Shown piece by piece: positions 1 to 7,756 of a stretch of 41,273 nt of DNA. A model generated the notes under the pieces. It did not search any database. It was not told where the DNA came from and worked only from the letters and a program-made list of their open reading frames with translations. Made by a program: the position numbers and the translations under genes. Source of the stretch: Rhodobacter sp. (GTDB lineage Bacteria > Pseudomonadota > Alphaproteobacteria > Rhodobacterales > Rhodobacteraceae). Numbering within the stretch: position 1 is the stretch's first letter; the number at the start of each line of letters is the position of its first letter. The DNA lies in NCBI GenBank assembly GCA_030065095.1, contig JASJDP010000040.1:1-41273 (forward strand), in the 5' to 3' direction.

Positions 1-177
1 CCCCACGCTAGGCCGGTCCGACCCACGGCCGAAACCGGCGGCAGCAACGTACCGGCCCGGCAACCCGCCGCAAAAAACCTGCGCCGGCTACGCAAAACCG
101 CACGTGCACATACGCAAATCCCAAAGGCCCCACCTCAAGCGCGCAGCGGCCTTCGGCAGCCCCTCGCCGGCCGCGTC
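1..177. other. gene-free left edge
   Basis: I see no credible gene here. The stretch is GC-rich, contains a weak dyad TACGCA-N6-CACGTG at 89-106 that resembles the motif described at 352-369, and may include the frameshifted last codons of the enzyme remnant that starts further right on the minus strand. Confidence 0.4.
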
Positions 178-335
178 AAACCCCAACGAACAGCGGGACC
201 GGCGCATCGGACATCCCGTGCCGTGCGCATTCCTGGGGCGTGTAGGTCGAATGGCTCGTCGAGGCCGGATGTCGGATCAGCGTCTCGACGTCCCACGGCG
301 ACACCGCCATCCTGATCATGTGGAGGCTGTCCGGG
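178..335 (-). pseudogene. remnant of Cys/Met-metabolism PLP enzyme C-terminus
   Basis: Minus-strand translation gives about 50 residues closely resembling the C-terminal end of methionine gamma-lyase, cystathionine gamma-synthase or O-acetylhomoserine sulfhydrylase. The visible string includes VETLIRHPAS, then HSTYTPQECARHGMSD, then a beta-strand ending FVGV. In the family this region normally reads like SLGDxETLxxHPASMTHSxxxxEERxxxGIxxxLxRLSVGLE. The frame stops at 176-178 right after FVGV, where the family continues with GLED and a final helix. Helix-like sequence may continue in another frame, suggesting a frameshift. No upstream catalytic domain is present, so this is a decayed fragment and not a functional gene. 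Confidence 0.7.
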
Positions 336-351
336 CAAAAGCACGTGGTCC

Positions 352-369
352 TACGTATATTTCTACGTA
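352..369. promoter_or_regulatory. perfect dyad TACGTA-N6-TACGTA
   Basis: Two TACGTA half-sites are separated by TATTTC, and the perfect inverted repeat extends two bases outward on each side (CC...GG, 350-371). It lies about 135 bp upstream of the start at 506. Close variants with the same 6-bp spacer lie at 6025-6042 and 9097-9114, upstream of the small type III gene and the binding-protein gene. It looks like an operator for a dimeric regulator. Which regulator binds is unknown. Confidence 0.5.
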
Positions 370-505
370 GGCCGTCGTGTTTCATCTTTCCCGGCGCCGC
401 ATTAGGTTGAATGCGTGATCAGATTCAGATGCGCCGGCTTCGGGCGTCATTCGAATCCAATGACTGAACCAATCACGGCCAGAAAGACACGCCCCGGGAA
501 GACAG

Positions 506-1090
506 ATGCCAATTGAGACCGACTTCATATCAGTGTGGGACACGCCGCCCGATGGTGGCGACGCCAACGGCAAAGTCTTCCGCCTCGATCTGGATGTCGG
601 CGATCTCAAGGCGCCACCCGAGACAAAACCGACACAGTTGCCAAGCAACGAGCCCCATTGGACCGCGGTCTTTGGAACCGGCGACGATCGCGACAGTTTC
701 CTTGTCCTGACGGTCCTGTCCGAGGACCGCGTTTTCGCATTGAACGGTGTGGAATTCGGCCCCGAAGAACTGACGTTTCTGAAATCCTTCGATTGGAGCT
801 GGGATCTCGACACGTTCAGCGAATTGGCCGACCTGCCCGATCACGTCATTCCGTTCGGAGAACTTCTCTCGCGATCGAAAGAGGCATTCGGCGAAGAGGC
901 CGGACAGGACTTCTTCGACCGCCTGATGGGTATCGAAGTCTCCTATCAGGCGTTTGACGACGAAATCAAAACCCATGGTTTCGGGGAAGCTCTGTTCCGC
1001 TTTTCCGGTGTTTCGGGCGCGTTCTTCGCAGATCCCGAACGGGCCGATGCCATGGTGGCGGCTTTCACCGACGCGATCGAGACGCGCTGA
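506..1090 (+). CDS. acidic hypothetical protein beside the T3SS genes
   Basis: A 194-aa soluble, acidic protein with no signal peptide or membrane segment that I can see. The start is supported by GGGAAGACAG just upstream of ATG. It is rich in Asp, Glu and Phe, with an N-terminal half that looks like beta-strands (DTPPDGGDANGKVFRLDLD) and a helical C-terminal half (FDRLMGIEVSYQAFDDEI). I do not recognise the family. It is convergent with sctV, 84 bp apart, and carries a TACGTA dyad upstream that is shared with other genes of this region. A chaperone, regulator or secreted substrate of the type III system would all be compatible, but this rests only on position. Confidence 0.6.
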   Translation: MPIETDFISVWDTPPDGGDANGKVFRLDLDVGDLKAPPETKPTQLPSNEPHWTAVFGTGDDRDSFLVLTVLSEDRVFALNGVEFGPEELTFLKSFDWSWDLDTFSELADLPDHVIPFGELLSRSKEAFGEEAGQDFFDRLMGIEVSYQAFDDEIKTHGFGEALFRFSGVSGAFFADPERADAMVAAFTDAIETR

Positions 1091-1174
1091 CCGGTTCCTC
1101 TCGGCAAGCAGACGCCGCGACACCCTCCCCAAATCCGCTCGAAACAAGGCTTGCGCCGCCGTGCATCGCGGCCC

Positions 1175-3337
1175 CTATTCGGCGGCCGTTGCCGGCATCA
1201 TGGTCGGCGACTGGGCCTGGTCGTCACGCGACCGCCGTTCGCGGTCGTTGCTCGAATTGCCGTCGCTCAGCTCTTCGCCCAGCACCTTGACCGGCACTGT
1301 CACGATATCGTCGCTGATCTCATGCGGCGAAATCACCGGGAAGTTGAAATTGGCACTGGCAAGGAAATCCCGCAGCCGCCGGCGCAGTTCCGGCGCGGTG
1401 ACGATCACCAGCCTTCGCCCCTGCTGCAGATCCAGATTACATAGACTGCGGGCTTCCGATTTCAGCAGATTGCTGAGGTTTGGATCGATCGGCAGCCCGC
1501 TGACTTCCGCCCCGCCGCTGGATTTCCGGGCCGCCTTAAGCTCTCGGACGATGCGCTCCTGCAATTGCGGCGACAACATCACCACGCCGATCTCGCCGTC
1601 CGCGCTGGACAGGTTCCGACACATCTGACGCCGCAGCGACGTGCGCAGACATTCCGCCAGAAACACCGGCGAGGCATCTTCGTGCAAATGGGTCCAGTGG
1701 GCCAGGCTTTCCAGCAACAGGCGCACCGGGCGCAGCGGCACCCCATCCTCAAGCAGGTAACGAAAAACCATAGTCAGGTTGAACGGGCTTTGTTTGGCCG
1801 CGATCTCCTCGACCAGCGTCTCGTCGACTTCCTTCGCGGCCGCCATGATCATCTCGTATTCGGATTTCGAAAACAGAAGGCCGATTCTCTGCTCTTGTTG
1901 GCGGAACACGTCCTGTGCCAGGGCATATTCGAAACTGACACATTTCAGGTCGGCCGCTTCCAGTGACTTTTGCGACGAATTCGGTACGACCGCATATGGC
2001 GGATTACGCTCGATCCAATCCACGGGCTTGTCCGCCGTGTCGATGCCAAGCGCGCGCAACTCGTCCGCACTGGCAGTTGTCAGAACCGCGTCGTCGGGCA
2101 CCGCGCCCGACTTGATCGGCACCTCGTCCAGCTCAATCCGGAACACGGCCTCCCCGACCAGGTTGTCATCGATGTCCACGAAGGGGCGCGGGATACGCAC
2201 ACCATAGCGATCCGCGAACTGAATGACGCGATGCGCAAGCTCGATCTTCAGCGCCTGCATATCCAGCCGGGCAGCGGCCATACTCGTCATTCGCAATCCG
2301 ATCCGGCCACATTCCGGAAGCGCAAGCAACTCATCCGATGGGTCCGCATCGCGCTCGGCTGCCGCGTCGGCATCGGGCTCGCGCTCATCCTGCGCCTTCA
2401 GCTTCATCGCCCGTCTCACCAGAAGCGACAAGAACAGCAAAGTGGCGGCCGACGTGGCAAACACCATGAACGGGAACCCGGGAACAAAGCCGAAGGCGAA
2501 GATCACCAGCGCCGCGGCGGCGGGCACACGAGAGTCAGACAGAAGCTCGCGGGCAATGTCGTTGCCGAGATCCGTCGAGCCCTCGTTCGCGACACGGGTG
2601 ACGATCGTGCCGGCACACAGGGACATCAACAGGGCCGGGATCTGCGCCACGAGCCCGTCCCCGATGGTCAGCAGTGAATAGATCGAGGTCGCCTCGGCCA
2701 AGCTGTAGCCATGGACCGATGTGCCCACGGCTATGCCGCCCAGAAGGTTGATGAAGATGATGATCAACCCGGCGATTGCATCGCCTTTCACGAATTTCAT
2801 CGCGCCGTCCATGGCGCCGAAGAACTGGCTGTCCTTGTCGAGGCTCTGGCGTTTCTTGGACCCTTCCACCTGGTCGAGGGACCCGGCCCGAATGTCCGCC
2901 TCGATGCTCATCTGTTTGCCGGGCATGGCGTCGAGCGTGAACCGCGCGGCCACCTCTGCGACCCGTTCGGCGCCCTTGGTGACGACCACGAATTGAACGA
3001 CTGTGATGATCAGGAAGATCACAAGGCCGATGACCACACTGCCGCGGATCACGAATTCTCCGAATGTCGCGATGATCTGGCCGGCATCCGCCTCTGAAAG
3101 GATCAGCCGTGTGGTCGCGATCGACAAAGACAGCCGAAAGGCCGTCGCGATCAGGATCACGGCCGGAAACGTAGAAAAATCCGACGGCCGCTTGAGGTAG
3201 ACCGCCACCATCAACAGCATGACCGACAGGCTTATGTTGACGGCCAGCAAGACATCGATCAGACCCGTAGGCAGGGGAATGACCATCAGGGCCAGAATCG
3301 AGACCAGCAACGCGACTAGGACAAGGTCTTTTCTCAT
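1175..3337 (-). CDS. sctV: type III secretion export-gate protein SctV
   Basis: A 720-aa member of the FHIPEP/FlhA-SctV family, the large inner-membrane component of the type III export gate, whose cytosolic domain forms a nonameric ring that receives substrate-chaperone complexes. The N-terminal ~320 residues hold about eight hydrophobic segments. The conserved cytoplasmic loop is clear: VQFVVVTKGAERVAEVAARF followed by LDAMPGKQMSIEAD. The C-terminal ~370 residues form the soluble domain. Sequence and genomic setting (SctD, SctI and secretin-like neighbours, no flagellar genes) favour SctV over FlhA. It follows a strong terminator at 3405-3434 on its own strand and so probably has its own promoter in 3338-3404. 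GTAGGAGAG lies about 11 bases before the ATG. No other export-gate gene is in the window. Confidence 0.95.
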   Translation of the reverse strand: MRKDLVLVALLVSILALMVIPLPTGLIDVLLAVNISLSVMLLMVAVYLKRPSDFSTFPAVILIATAFRLSLSIATTRLILSEADAGQIIATFGEFVIRGSVVIGLVIFLIITVVQFVVVTKGAERVAEVAARFTLDAMPGKQMSIEADIRAGSLDQVEGSKKRQSLDKDSQFFGAMDGAMKFVKGDAIAGLIIIFINLLGGIAVGTSVHGYSLAEATSIYSLLTIGDGLVAQIPALLMSLCAGTIVTRVANEGSTDLGNDIARELLSDSRVPAAAALVIFAFGFVPGFPFMVFATSAATLLFLSLLVRRAMKLKAQDEREPDADAAAERDADPSDELLALPECGRIGLRMTSMAAARLDMQALKIELAHRVIQFADRYGVRIPRPFVDIDDNLVGEAVFRIELDEVPIKSGAVPDDAVLTTASADELRALGIDTADKPVDWIERNPPYAVVPNSSQKSLEAADLKCVSFEYALAQDVFRQQEQRIGLLFSKSEYEMIMAAAKEVDETLVEEIAAKQSPFNLTMVFRYLLEDGVPLRPVRLLLESLAHWTHLHEDASPVFLAECLRTSLRRQMCRNLSSADGEIGVVMLSPQLQERIVRELKAARKSSGGAEVSGLPIDPNLSNLLKSEARSLCNLDLQQGRRLVIVTAPELRRRLRDFLASANFNFPVISPHEISDDIVTVPVKVLGEELSDGNSSNDRERRSRDDQAQSPTMMPATAAE

Positions 3338-3404
3338 GTCGGGAGTGCTCTCCTACACTGGCCGGCGCCTCGATTGTTCGGTCGGACCGCCTTCAGAACG
3401 CGCG

Positions 3405-3434
3405 AAAAGATGCGGCAGGGACTGCCGCATCTTT
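3405..3434 (-). terminator. strong intrinsic terminator after the 56-aa gene
   Basis: Arms AAAGATGCGGCAG and CTGCCGCATCTTT form a perfect 13-bp stem with a 3-base loop, ending in TTTT on the minus strand. It lies 39 bases after the stop of the small gene at 3473-3643 and separates it from sctV. A-rich sequence on the other side means it could also work on the plus strand. Confidence 0.85.
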
Positions 3435-3472
3435 GATCTTTTGACTGCTTGAGCAGGTCACCAAAGTCAGGA

Positions 3473-3643
3473 TTAGGTCGAGACCTGACCAAGCTTCTGA
3501 CCGGCTTTCTTGCCCGGTGCGGAGGCAAGTTCGATCACCGCTGCGATCTGACCACCGATCAGGGCGACTTCGCCGACCATCTCACCCATGGACTGGGAAT
3601 CGGAGATCTGTTCATCGGTCAGGGTAGGGACATCATCAGCCAT
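3473..3643 (-). CDS. 56-aa small protein of the T3SS region
   Basis: The start is placed at the internal ATG (MADDVPTLTDEQ...) because AGAAGGAAG sits at ideal distance before it. An upstream in-frame ATG at 3673 has no such site. The protein has an acidic N-terminus (ADDVPTLTDEQISDSQSMGE), a central helix (GEMVGEVALIGGQIAAVIELAS) and a basic tail (PGKKAGQKLGQ). It has its own intergenic region and its own strong terminator, so it is probably expressed as a short abundant transcript. Small helical secreted subunits (needle or translocon accessory proteins) or a chaperone would fit a type III setting. I cannot assign a family. Confidence 0.65.
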   Translation of the reverse strand: MADDVPTLTDEQISDSQSMGEMVGEVALIGGQIAAVIELASAPGKKAGQKLGQVST

Positions 3644-3693
3644 ATTGCACTTCCTTCTGTTGGTTTTAGACATCTACGTCTTGCCGCCTCGAT

Positions 3694-3712
3694 GCGTTGA
3701 TAATCTCAACGC
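3694..3712. repeat. inverted repeat GCGTTGA-N5-TCAACGC
   Basis: A perfect 7-bp dyad with a 5-base centre (TAATC), 51 bp upstream of the 56-aa gene. It could be an operator or a small mRNA hairpin in the leader of that gene. Confidence 0.4.
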
Positions 3713-3763
3713 GGTGAATGTATCTGGGGTGGCGGCCCCGCCAAATATCGTTGTCTTCCTTCC

Positions 3764-3805
3764 GGCGGCGATTGGCTTGGGGAGTTGACAAGTCCAATCG
3801 CCGCC
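3764..3805 (-). terminator. hairpin downstream of the repeat protein gene
   Basis: GGCGGCGATTGG and CCAATCGCCGCC form a perfect 12-bp stem around an 18-base loop, 20 bases past the stop of the 468-aa repeat protein. There is no U-tract on the minus strand, so it may be a Rho-assisted terminator or an mRNA-stabilising stem rather than a classic intrinsic terminator. Confidence 0.5.
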
Positions 3806-3824
3806 ACCCGGGCACGCTTTGCTG

Positions 3825-5231
3825 CTACGCGACTTTTTCTTCCATCGGCTCTTCATCGCCGGAGGCTTCTTCTTCCTCCATCACCGGTTCTTCATCGCCG
3901 GAGGCCTCTTCTTCCTCCATCACCGGCTCTTCGTCGCCAGAGGCTTCTTCTTCCTCCATCACCGGTTCTTCGTCGCCGGAGGCTTCTTCTTCCTCCATCA
4001 CCGGCTCATCGTCGCCGGTGTCGAAGTCGTCAAAGACCACCTCCTCGACGTCACCTTCGTCAAAGCCTTCGAAGACCGTTTCCTCGACATCGCCGGTGTC
4101 AAATCCATCGAAGACCGTCTCTTCAACGTCGCCTTCCGTGAAGCCGGTGAAGACGGTGGTTTCAACGCGCGAGCGATCTTCGGCGTCTTCCTCCATCATC
4201 GGCTCTTCGTCGCCCGAGGCTTCTTCTTCCTCCATCACCGGTTCTTCGTCGCCGGAGGCTTCGTCTTCCTCCATTACCGGCTCTTCATCGCCGGAGGCTT
4301 CGTCTTCCTCCATCACCGGCTCTTCATCGCCGGTGTCGAAGTCGTCAAAGACCACTTCCTCGACATCGCCGGTGTCAAAGCCCGTGAAAACCGTCTCCTC
4401 AACGTCGCCGTAGACAAAGCCGTCGAAAACTGTCTCTTCAACGTCACCTTCCGTCAGCCCGTTGAAAACAGTCGCCTTCACACGGCCATGCGGTTCGACC
4501 TCAATCGCGTAGAGCGACACGTCGTCAAGCAGGGGACCGTAGGAATTGTTGTCGCCTGCCGGCTCGCGGAACTCCAGCGTGTCGCCGCCGGACCCGGTCA
4601 CGGTGTAGGTATAGGTGCTCCAGTCGTCGGTCGGCGTGATCGTGTCGATCAGCTTGCCGCCAAACCACACTTCGATCTGGTCGCCGGACCCTTCGACCCG
4701 CTGTTGGGCGCTGAAGGTCAGCTGGTATTCCTGGCCTTCTTCGGTGGCAACGGTCTGGCTGAGCACATCGACGCCGTGCCCCGCATCCAACTCGACCAGA
4801 ATGTTTCCGTCAGACGGCGTTTCGCCAAGGAACGGCCCGCCCCAAACCTCGACGCCATAGCCGTTGTTGGTCCAGCCTTCCAACTGAACGGTCGACCATG
4901 TCCCGCTCGGCTGGTTTGCCGACTCGAAGCTGCCGTTGACAATCAGATTGTCGCCTTGCAGCGTGCGCCCCAGGAACAGGCGATTGTACATCGCGTTCGA
5001 CGAGGTTGCGACACCGCTCGTGCGATATGTCACACGTGAGAAATCAAGCCCGAGCACGGATTGCGATCCACCCTTGCCCTTTTTCTTGTTGCCCCGGCGC
5101 TTCGACTTCTTGCCGCCATCGCCGGTCGAAAAAATCCCGTTGAAAAATCCCGACGGACCGTCGAATTCCACATTATCTTCAACCGGCTCTCCACCGTTCA
5201 AACGAGCATTCAGGTCTTCAATAGAGCTCAT
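3825..5231 (-). CDS. acidic tandem-repeat protein, candidate secreted substrate
   Basis: A 468-aa protein of unknown function with four parts. Residues 1-40 are polar, disorder-like and lack a Sec signal. Residues 41-55 are a basic patch (KKSKRRGNKKKGKGG). Residues 94-242 form a carbohydrate-binding-like jelly-roll resembling DUF642/CBM domains, from NLIVNGSFES through a LLDDVSLY end. Residues about 250-464 are two copies of a ~100-aa block. Each copy holds four GDVEETVFDGF-type repeats followed by four or five EASGDEEPVMEEE repeats. The start uses AGGAG ten bases upstream. The position between sctV and the secretin-like gene suggests a type III or other non-Sec substrate, or a surface protein. 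This is inference. The extreme acidity of the tail could bind cations. Confidence 0.8.
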   Translation of the reverse strand: MSSIEDLNARLNGGEPVEDNVEFDGPSGFFNGIFSTGDGGKKSKRRGNKKKGKGGSQSVLGLDFSRVTYRTSGVATSSNAMYNRLFLGRTLQGDNLIVNGSFESANQPSGTWSTVQLEGWTNNGYGVEVWGGPFLGETPSDGNILVELDAGHGVDVLSQTVATEEGQEYQLTFSAQQRVEGSGDQIEVWFGGKLIDTITPTDDWSTYTYTVTGSGGDTLEFREPAGDNNSYGPLLDDVSLYAIEVEPHGRVKATVFNGLTEGDVEETVFDGFVYGDVEETVFTGFDTGDVEEVVFDDFDTGDEEPVMEEDEASGDEEPVMEEDEASGDEEPVMEEEEASGDEEPMMEEDAEDRSRVETTVFTGFTEGDVEETVFDGFDTGDVEETVFEGFDEGDVEEVVFDDFDTGDDEPVMEEEEASGDEEPVMEEEEASGDEEPVMEEEEASGDEEPVMEEEEASGDEEPMEEKVA

Positions 5232-5360
5232 CGCATTTTATCTCCTGCTGTGCGGGGCCGCTTGGTGAAAGACGGCGGCCGGATTTCCTTGACCTTATGC
5301 CCGGCTCTTTTCTCGTCCTATTCAGGACAGGTGCGCAGAGCGTTACGTGTCCCTACGCAA

Positions 5361-5939
5361 TCAGTTAATGATCTCCCTAGAGACGGATACGCCGCGACGG
5401 ACGACGATGCCGTTCTCGTTCCCGGCAGCTTTCGGTTCCATCGCCAGCAACAGCGCCTCGGCGATCTTTATGAATTCCTCGGGGGCTGTGACGATCACCG
5501 CGTCGGACCCCGCCACCGAGGACACCGAAAAGCGATCCGTGGGCAATCCGGACAGCCGAAGCGCCGCCATCGCGGCCTCGGGTGTCTCGCCCTCGATCTT
5601 CAGGATTTTAGTTTTGATGTCCGCAGCGCGGGAGGCATAGAAGACATCGTTGAATTCGAAGAAGACCAGGTCGAACGCCTCCTCTAGTCCGGCCATGATC
5701 TCGCGCAGGTCGCCCTGCACACGATAAGAGGATACGATCTGGTCGACGTTTCCCTCGATCTTGGAATCCGAACCGAACGACACCATGACCTGTTCCAGCA
5801 CCGCATCCATCGGTGCGCCAACGACATAGAGGTTCAATTTCTCGCTTGTCGGCGCACCGGCTGTGTTGGTTTGCGCGACACCGGCGCCGGCGGCCATCGC
5901 CACCCCTGAGGCGAACAGAATTTTCTTTATCATTTCCAT
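5361..5939 (-). CDS. sctC1: secretin N-terminal domain protein (RhcC1/NolW-like)
   Basis: A 192-aa exported protein. The chosen start (MEMIKKILFASG...) puts a Sec signal peptide ending near AGVAQT at the N-terminus. MIKK at 5933 is an equally possible start. The longer frame to 6017 would bury the signal peptide. The mature part reads as secretin N0 and N1 domains: EKLNLYVVGAPMDAVLEQVMVSFG, then YRVQGDLREIMAGLEEAFDLVFFEFNDVFYASR, then a repeat ending in DAVIVTAPEEFIKIAEALL. No pore-forming secretin domain follows. Rhizobial type III systems split their secretin into a short RhcC1 (NolW) and a pore protein RhcC2. This length and content match RhcC1. The partner is not in the window. Confidence 0.75.
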   Translation of the reverse strand: MEMIKKILFASGVAMAAGAGVAQTNTAGAPTSEKLNLYVVGAPMDAVLEQVMVSFGSDSKIEGNVDQIVSSYRVQGDLREIMAGLEEAFDLVFFEFNDVFYASRAADIKTKILKIEGETPEAAMAALRLSGLPTDRFSVSSVAGSDAVIVTAPEEFIKIAEALLLAMEPKAAGNENGIVVRRGVSVSREIIN

Positions 5940-6024
5940 CTCGGTGCTCGTCTTGAACTTTCCGAAATGGTGATGTGCCCCTCCCGGCAGCGACATACGT
6001 GCGTATACGCCCCGCATTCCGCAC

Positions 6025-6042
6025 TACTTAGAGATGCACGTA
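6025..6042. promoter_or_regulatory. dyad TACTTA-N6-CACGTA between divergent T3SS genes
   Basis: Each half-site differs by one base from TACGTA and the spacer is 6 bases (GAGATG), as in the perfect copy at 352-369. It lies about 99 bp upstream of the small gene at 6141 and 86 bp upstream of the divergent secretin-like gene. A further TACGTG at 5996-6001 lies next to it. Proposed as a shared operator. Confidence 0.45.
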
Positions 6043-6140
6043 TGCGCGCTGAATCAGTTCCGTAACGCATTGCCGTAAAGAGGGAGAGAAACAAAACCTA
6101 TCAAGAACGAGAACTCAAAACGAAGGAAAGGAGATTGCCG

Positions 6141-6320
6141 ATGTCCGCAACAGATGCGACATCCGATGCCCCGATCACAGACGACACGACGTTCGACCCG
6201 GACAATCCAGATCACGTCAATTTCGTGGTCGAGCGGGCAATCGTCCAGCAGTTCGCAATCAAGGTCGGGCTGAAAATCATGTCTTCGGTTCGAACCGGTG
6301 AGCCCATTTCGTTTACCTGA
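6141..6320 (+). CDS. 59-aa small T3SS-region protein, possibly needle-type subunit
   Basis: The start is set at ATG 6141 because AAGGAAAGGAG lies 8 bases upstream. A Met two codons earlier overlaps that site. The protein has a disordered acidic N-terminus (SATDATSDAPITDDTTFD) and one amphipathic C-terminal helix (NFVVERAIVQQFAIKVGLKI). It is the first gene of a run with SctI-like, SctD, an unknown gene and a TPR chaperone. Needle subunits (SctF) are about 80 aa and also carry a helical C-terminal polymerisation region, so a needle-like role is possible. The sequence is too short and divergent for me to claim it. Confidence 0.6.
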   Translation: MSATDATSDAPITDDTTFDPDNPDHVNFVVERAIVQQFAIKVGLKIMSSVRTGEPISFT

Positions 6321-6336
6321 ATCGGCGGTGACATCC

Positions 6337-6768
6337 ATGTCTTCTCTTGAAATCACCGGGGTCGGCGCCGGGGCCGCGGCTGCGGATGGCAGCGCTATGG
6401 CCGATGTCGCGCGCGAGGCCAGCCTAGACAGCCTCGTGGGCCCCTCGCTGAACGCCAGCCAGACTAACGCGGAACTCGGGGACCTCGGCAAGCAGGTCCT
6501 GGAGTACGGCGTCTCGAACCCCTTCCTGAACGGCGAAATTTCCGTGCGCGCCGCCCCCGAAGGCGGGCTGATCGACGGAGCGTCGCGGGACTCTGTGAAC
6601 ATGCTGGGCGGTGCCGGGGCAACGGAAGGCAATTTCGATGACCCCCGCATGAACAACCTGGTCGACACCATGAAGGAAATGTATCTGGAATCTGCGAAGA
6701 CCCTGCTGGCGTGGAACATTGTTCAGCAGGTCAGCAAGGATACAAAGATCATGTTGCAAGCGCAGTAA
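6337..6768 (+). CDS. sctI: type III secretion inner-rod protein SctI-like
   Basis: A 143-aa protein. The start at ATG 6337 (MSSLEITG) follows GGCGGTG and leaves 16 bases after the previous gene. The alternative ATG at 6298 overlaps it. The N-terminal 100 residues are low in structure, Ala/Gly-rich. The C-terminal ~40 residues form a helical hairpin ending NIVQQVSKDTKIMLQAQ. SctI (YscI/HrpB) proteins keep just such a C-terminal signature, a helix that ends in TxxxxTLL+xQ at the extreme C-terminus, which assembles below the needle. Placement directly before sctD supports the call. SctF is the main alternative. Confidence 0.65.
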   Translation: MSSLEITGVGAGAAAADGSAMADVAREASLDSLVGPSLNASQTNAELGDLGKQVLEYGVSNPFLNGEISVRAAPEGGLIDGASRDSVNMLGGAGATEGNFDDPRMNNLVDTMKEMYLESAKTLLAWNIVQQVSKDTKIMLQAQ

Positions 6769-6775
6769 GTAAGCG

Positions 6776-7756
6776 ATGTTCGCAACACCCTCGTCGCAAC
6801 TCGCAACACTGTCCGACACGCTGGGACGCTTCGCCACGCGCTACCAGCCTTATCGCGAGGCCCCGGCCACACATTTCGCAATCGATGGCGGTATCCATGC
6901 CGGCTGCGCATCCGCTTTCAAGCAGGACAGGGTCAGGGTCGGGTCGGGCGCAACCTGCGACTTGGTGCTGGTCGATCCCGAAATCTGCGATGCGCACGCC
7001 GAGATCGCCTTCGTTCACTCCATCCTCGGTCCCCTTGCCTCGGTGCGGGCCATGAACAATCCCGTCACCGTCAACGGCCAGATCGTCGACCGCGGGCAGT
7101 CGACACATCACCTGCGGCTGCCGGTCCGGATCGACTTCGACAACGCCGTGTCGGTCGACGTGTCTGCAGGGAAACGAAAGCCCAACACGCGGCTCGGACG
7201 TGCGGAGAGGGTTCTGAAACGCCTCCTGATCATCTGCCTGACCCTGCTCGCCGTGGCATTGGGCCTTGTGCTGATGGACGCAAGCGACGGGCGCAACTTC
7301 AGCATCGTGCCGCAGCAAACCGTTGCGCAATCGTCGGACAGGGCGCGCACATCGACCGTGACCCTGGAGGACCTCGTCGCCCGACTTGACGGCGCGAAGC
7401 TTTCCAACAAGGTGCAGGTGCGCGAAAACGCCGATGGGCTATTCGAGGTATCCGGCCATCTGACCGCGGCCCAGTGGCGGGCCTGGCAAGACATCTCGGT
7501 CTGGTATGACAGCGCGTCGTTCGGACGCCCGCTGGTCACCTCGCTGAGCGTCGGCACGAAATTCGACAACCCTCCGCCGATCTCGATGCTGCAGGTCAGT
7601 GACCCCAAGCGCGTGTTTCTCGCAAACGGTGACGTCCTGACCATCGACGACGTGTTCTCGGGTGATTGGATCATTTCGAAGATCGAGCCCGATTTCATAC
7701 AGGTCAGACGCGGTAACGAGCGCGAGTTCATCACTTTCGCGGGGGCAGAGAATTGA
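6776..7756 (+). CDS. sctD: type III secretion inner-membrane ring protein SctD
   Basis: A 326-aa single-pass membrane protein. Residues about 33-130 resemble the cytoplasmic FHA fold of SctD (RVRVGSGATCDLVLVDPEICDAHAEI, with the FHA-like GS/G..CDL and AH spacing). Residues 148-167 are a transmembrane helix (LKRLLIICLTLLAVALGLVL). Residues 175-326 are periplasmic, with BON-like strands and the typical end, a GDVLTIDDVF stretch followed by a final strand pair (QVRRGNEREFITF). SctD forms the outer inner-membrane ring around SctJ. It is shorter than YscD (about 420 aa), so one periplasmic ring-building motif may be missing. It starts 8 bases after sctI and overlaps the next gene by four bases. 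Confidence 0.85.
   Translation: MFATPSSQLATLSDTLGRFATRYQPYREAPATHFAIDGGIHAGCASAFKQDRVRVGSGATCDLVLVDPEICDAHAEIAFVHSILGPLASVRAMNNPVTVNGQIVDRGQSTHHLRLPVRIDFDNAVSVDVSAGKRKPNTRLGRAERVLKRLLIICLTLLAVALGLVLMDASDGRNFSIVPQQTVAQSSDRARTSTVTLEDLVARLDGAKLSNKVQVRENADGLFEVSGHLTAAQWRAWQDISVWYDSASFGRPLVTSLSVGTKFDNPPPISMLQVSDPKRVFLANGDVLTIDDVFSGDWIISKIEPDFIQVRRGNEREFITFAGAEN

Noticed and set aside
3473-3643. Double-glycine leader peptide (bacteriocin-like) reading of the 56-aa protein
   Set aside because: A GG is present (ALIGG) but the leader lacks the usual hydrophobic spacing, and no peptidase-type ABC exporter is in the window.
3825-4400. CRISPR-like direct repeats
   Set aside because: The repeats are in-frame coding repeats of the acidic protein without unique spacers or cas genes.
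3718-5039. Long plus-strand frames opposite the repeat protein (Ser/Pro-rich and Phe/His-rich repeats)
   Set aside because: They are antisense echoes of the acidic repeat gene on the minus strand, which has the ribosome site, a domain and terminator context.
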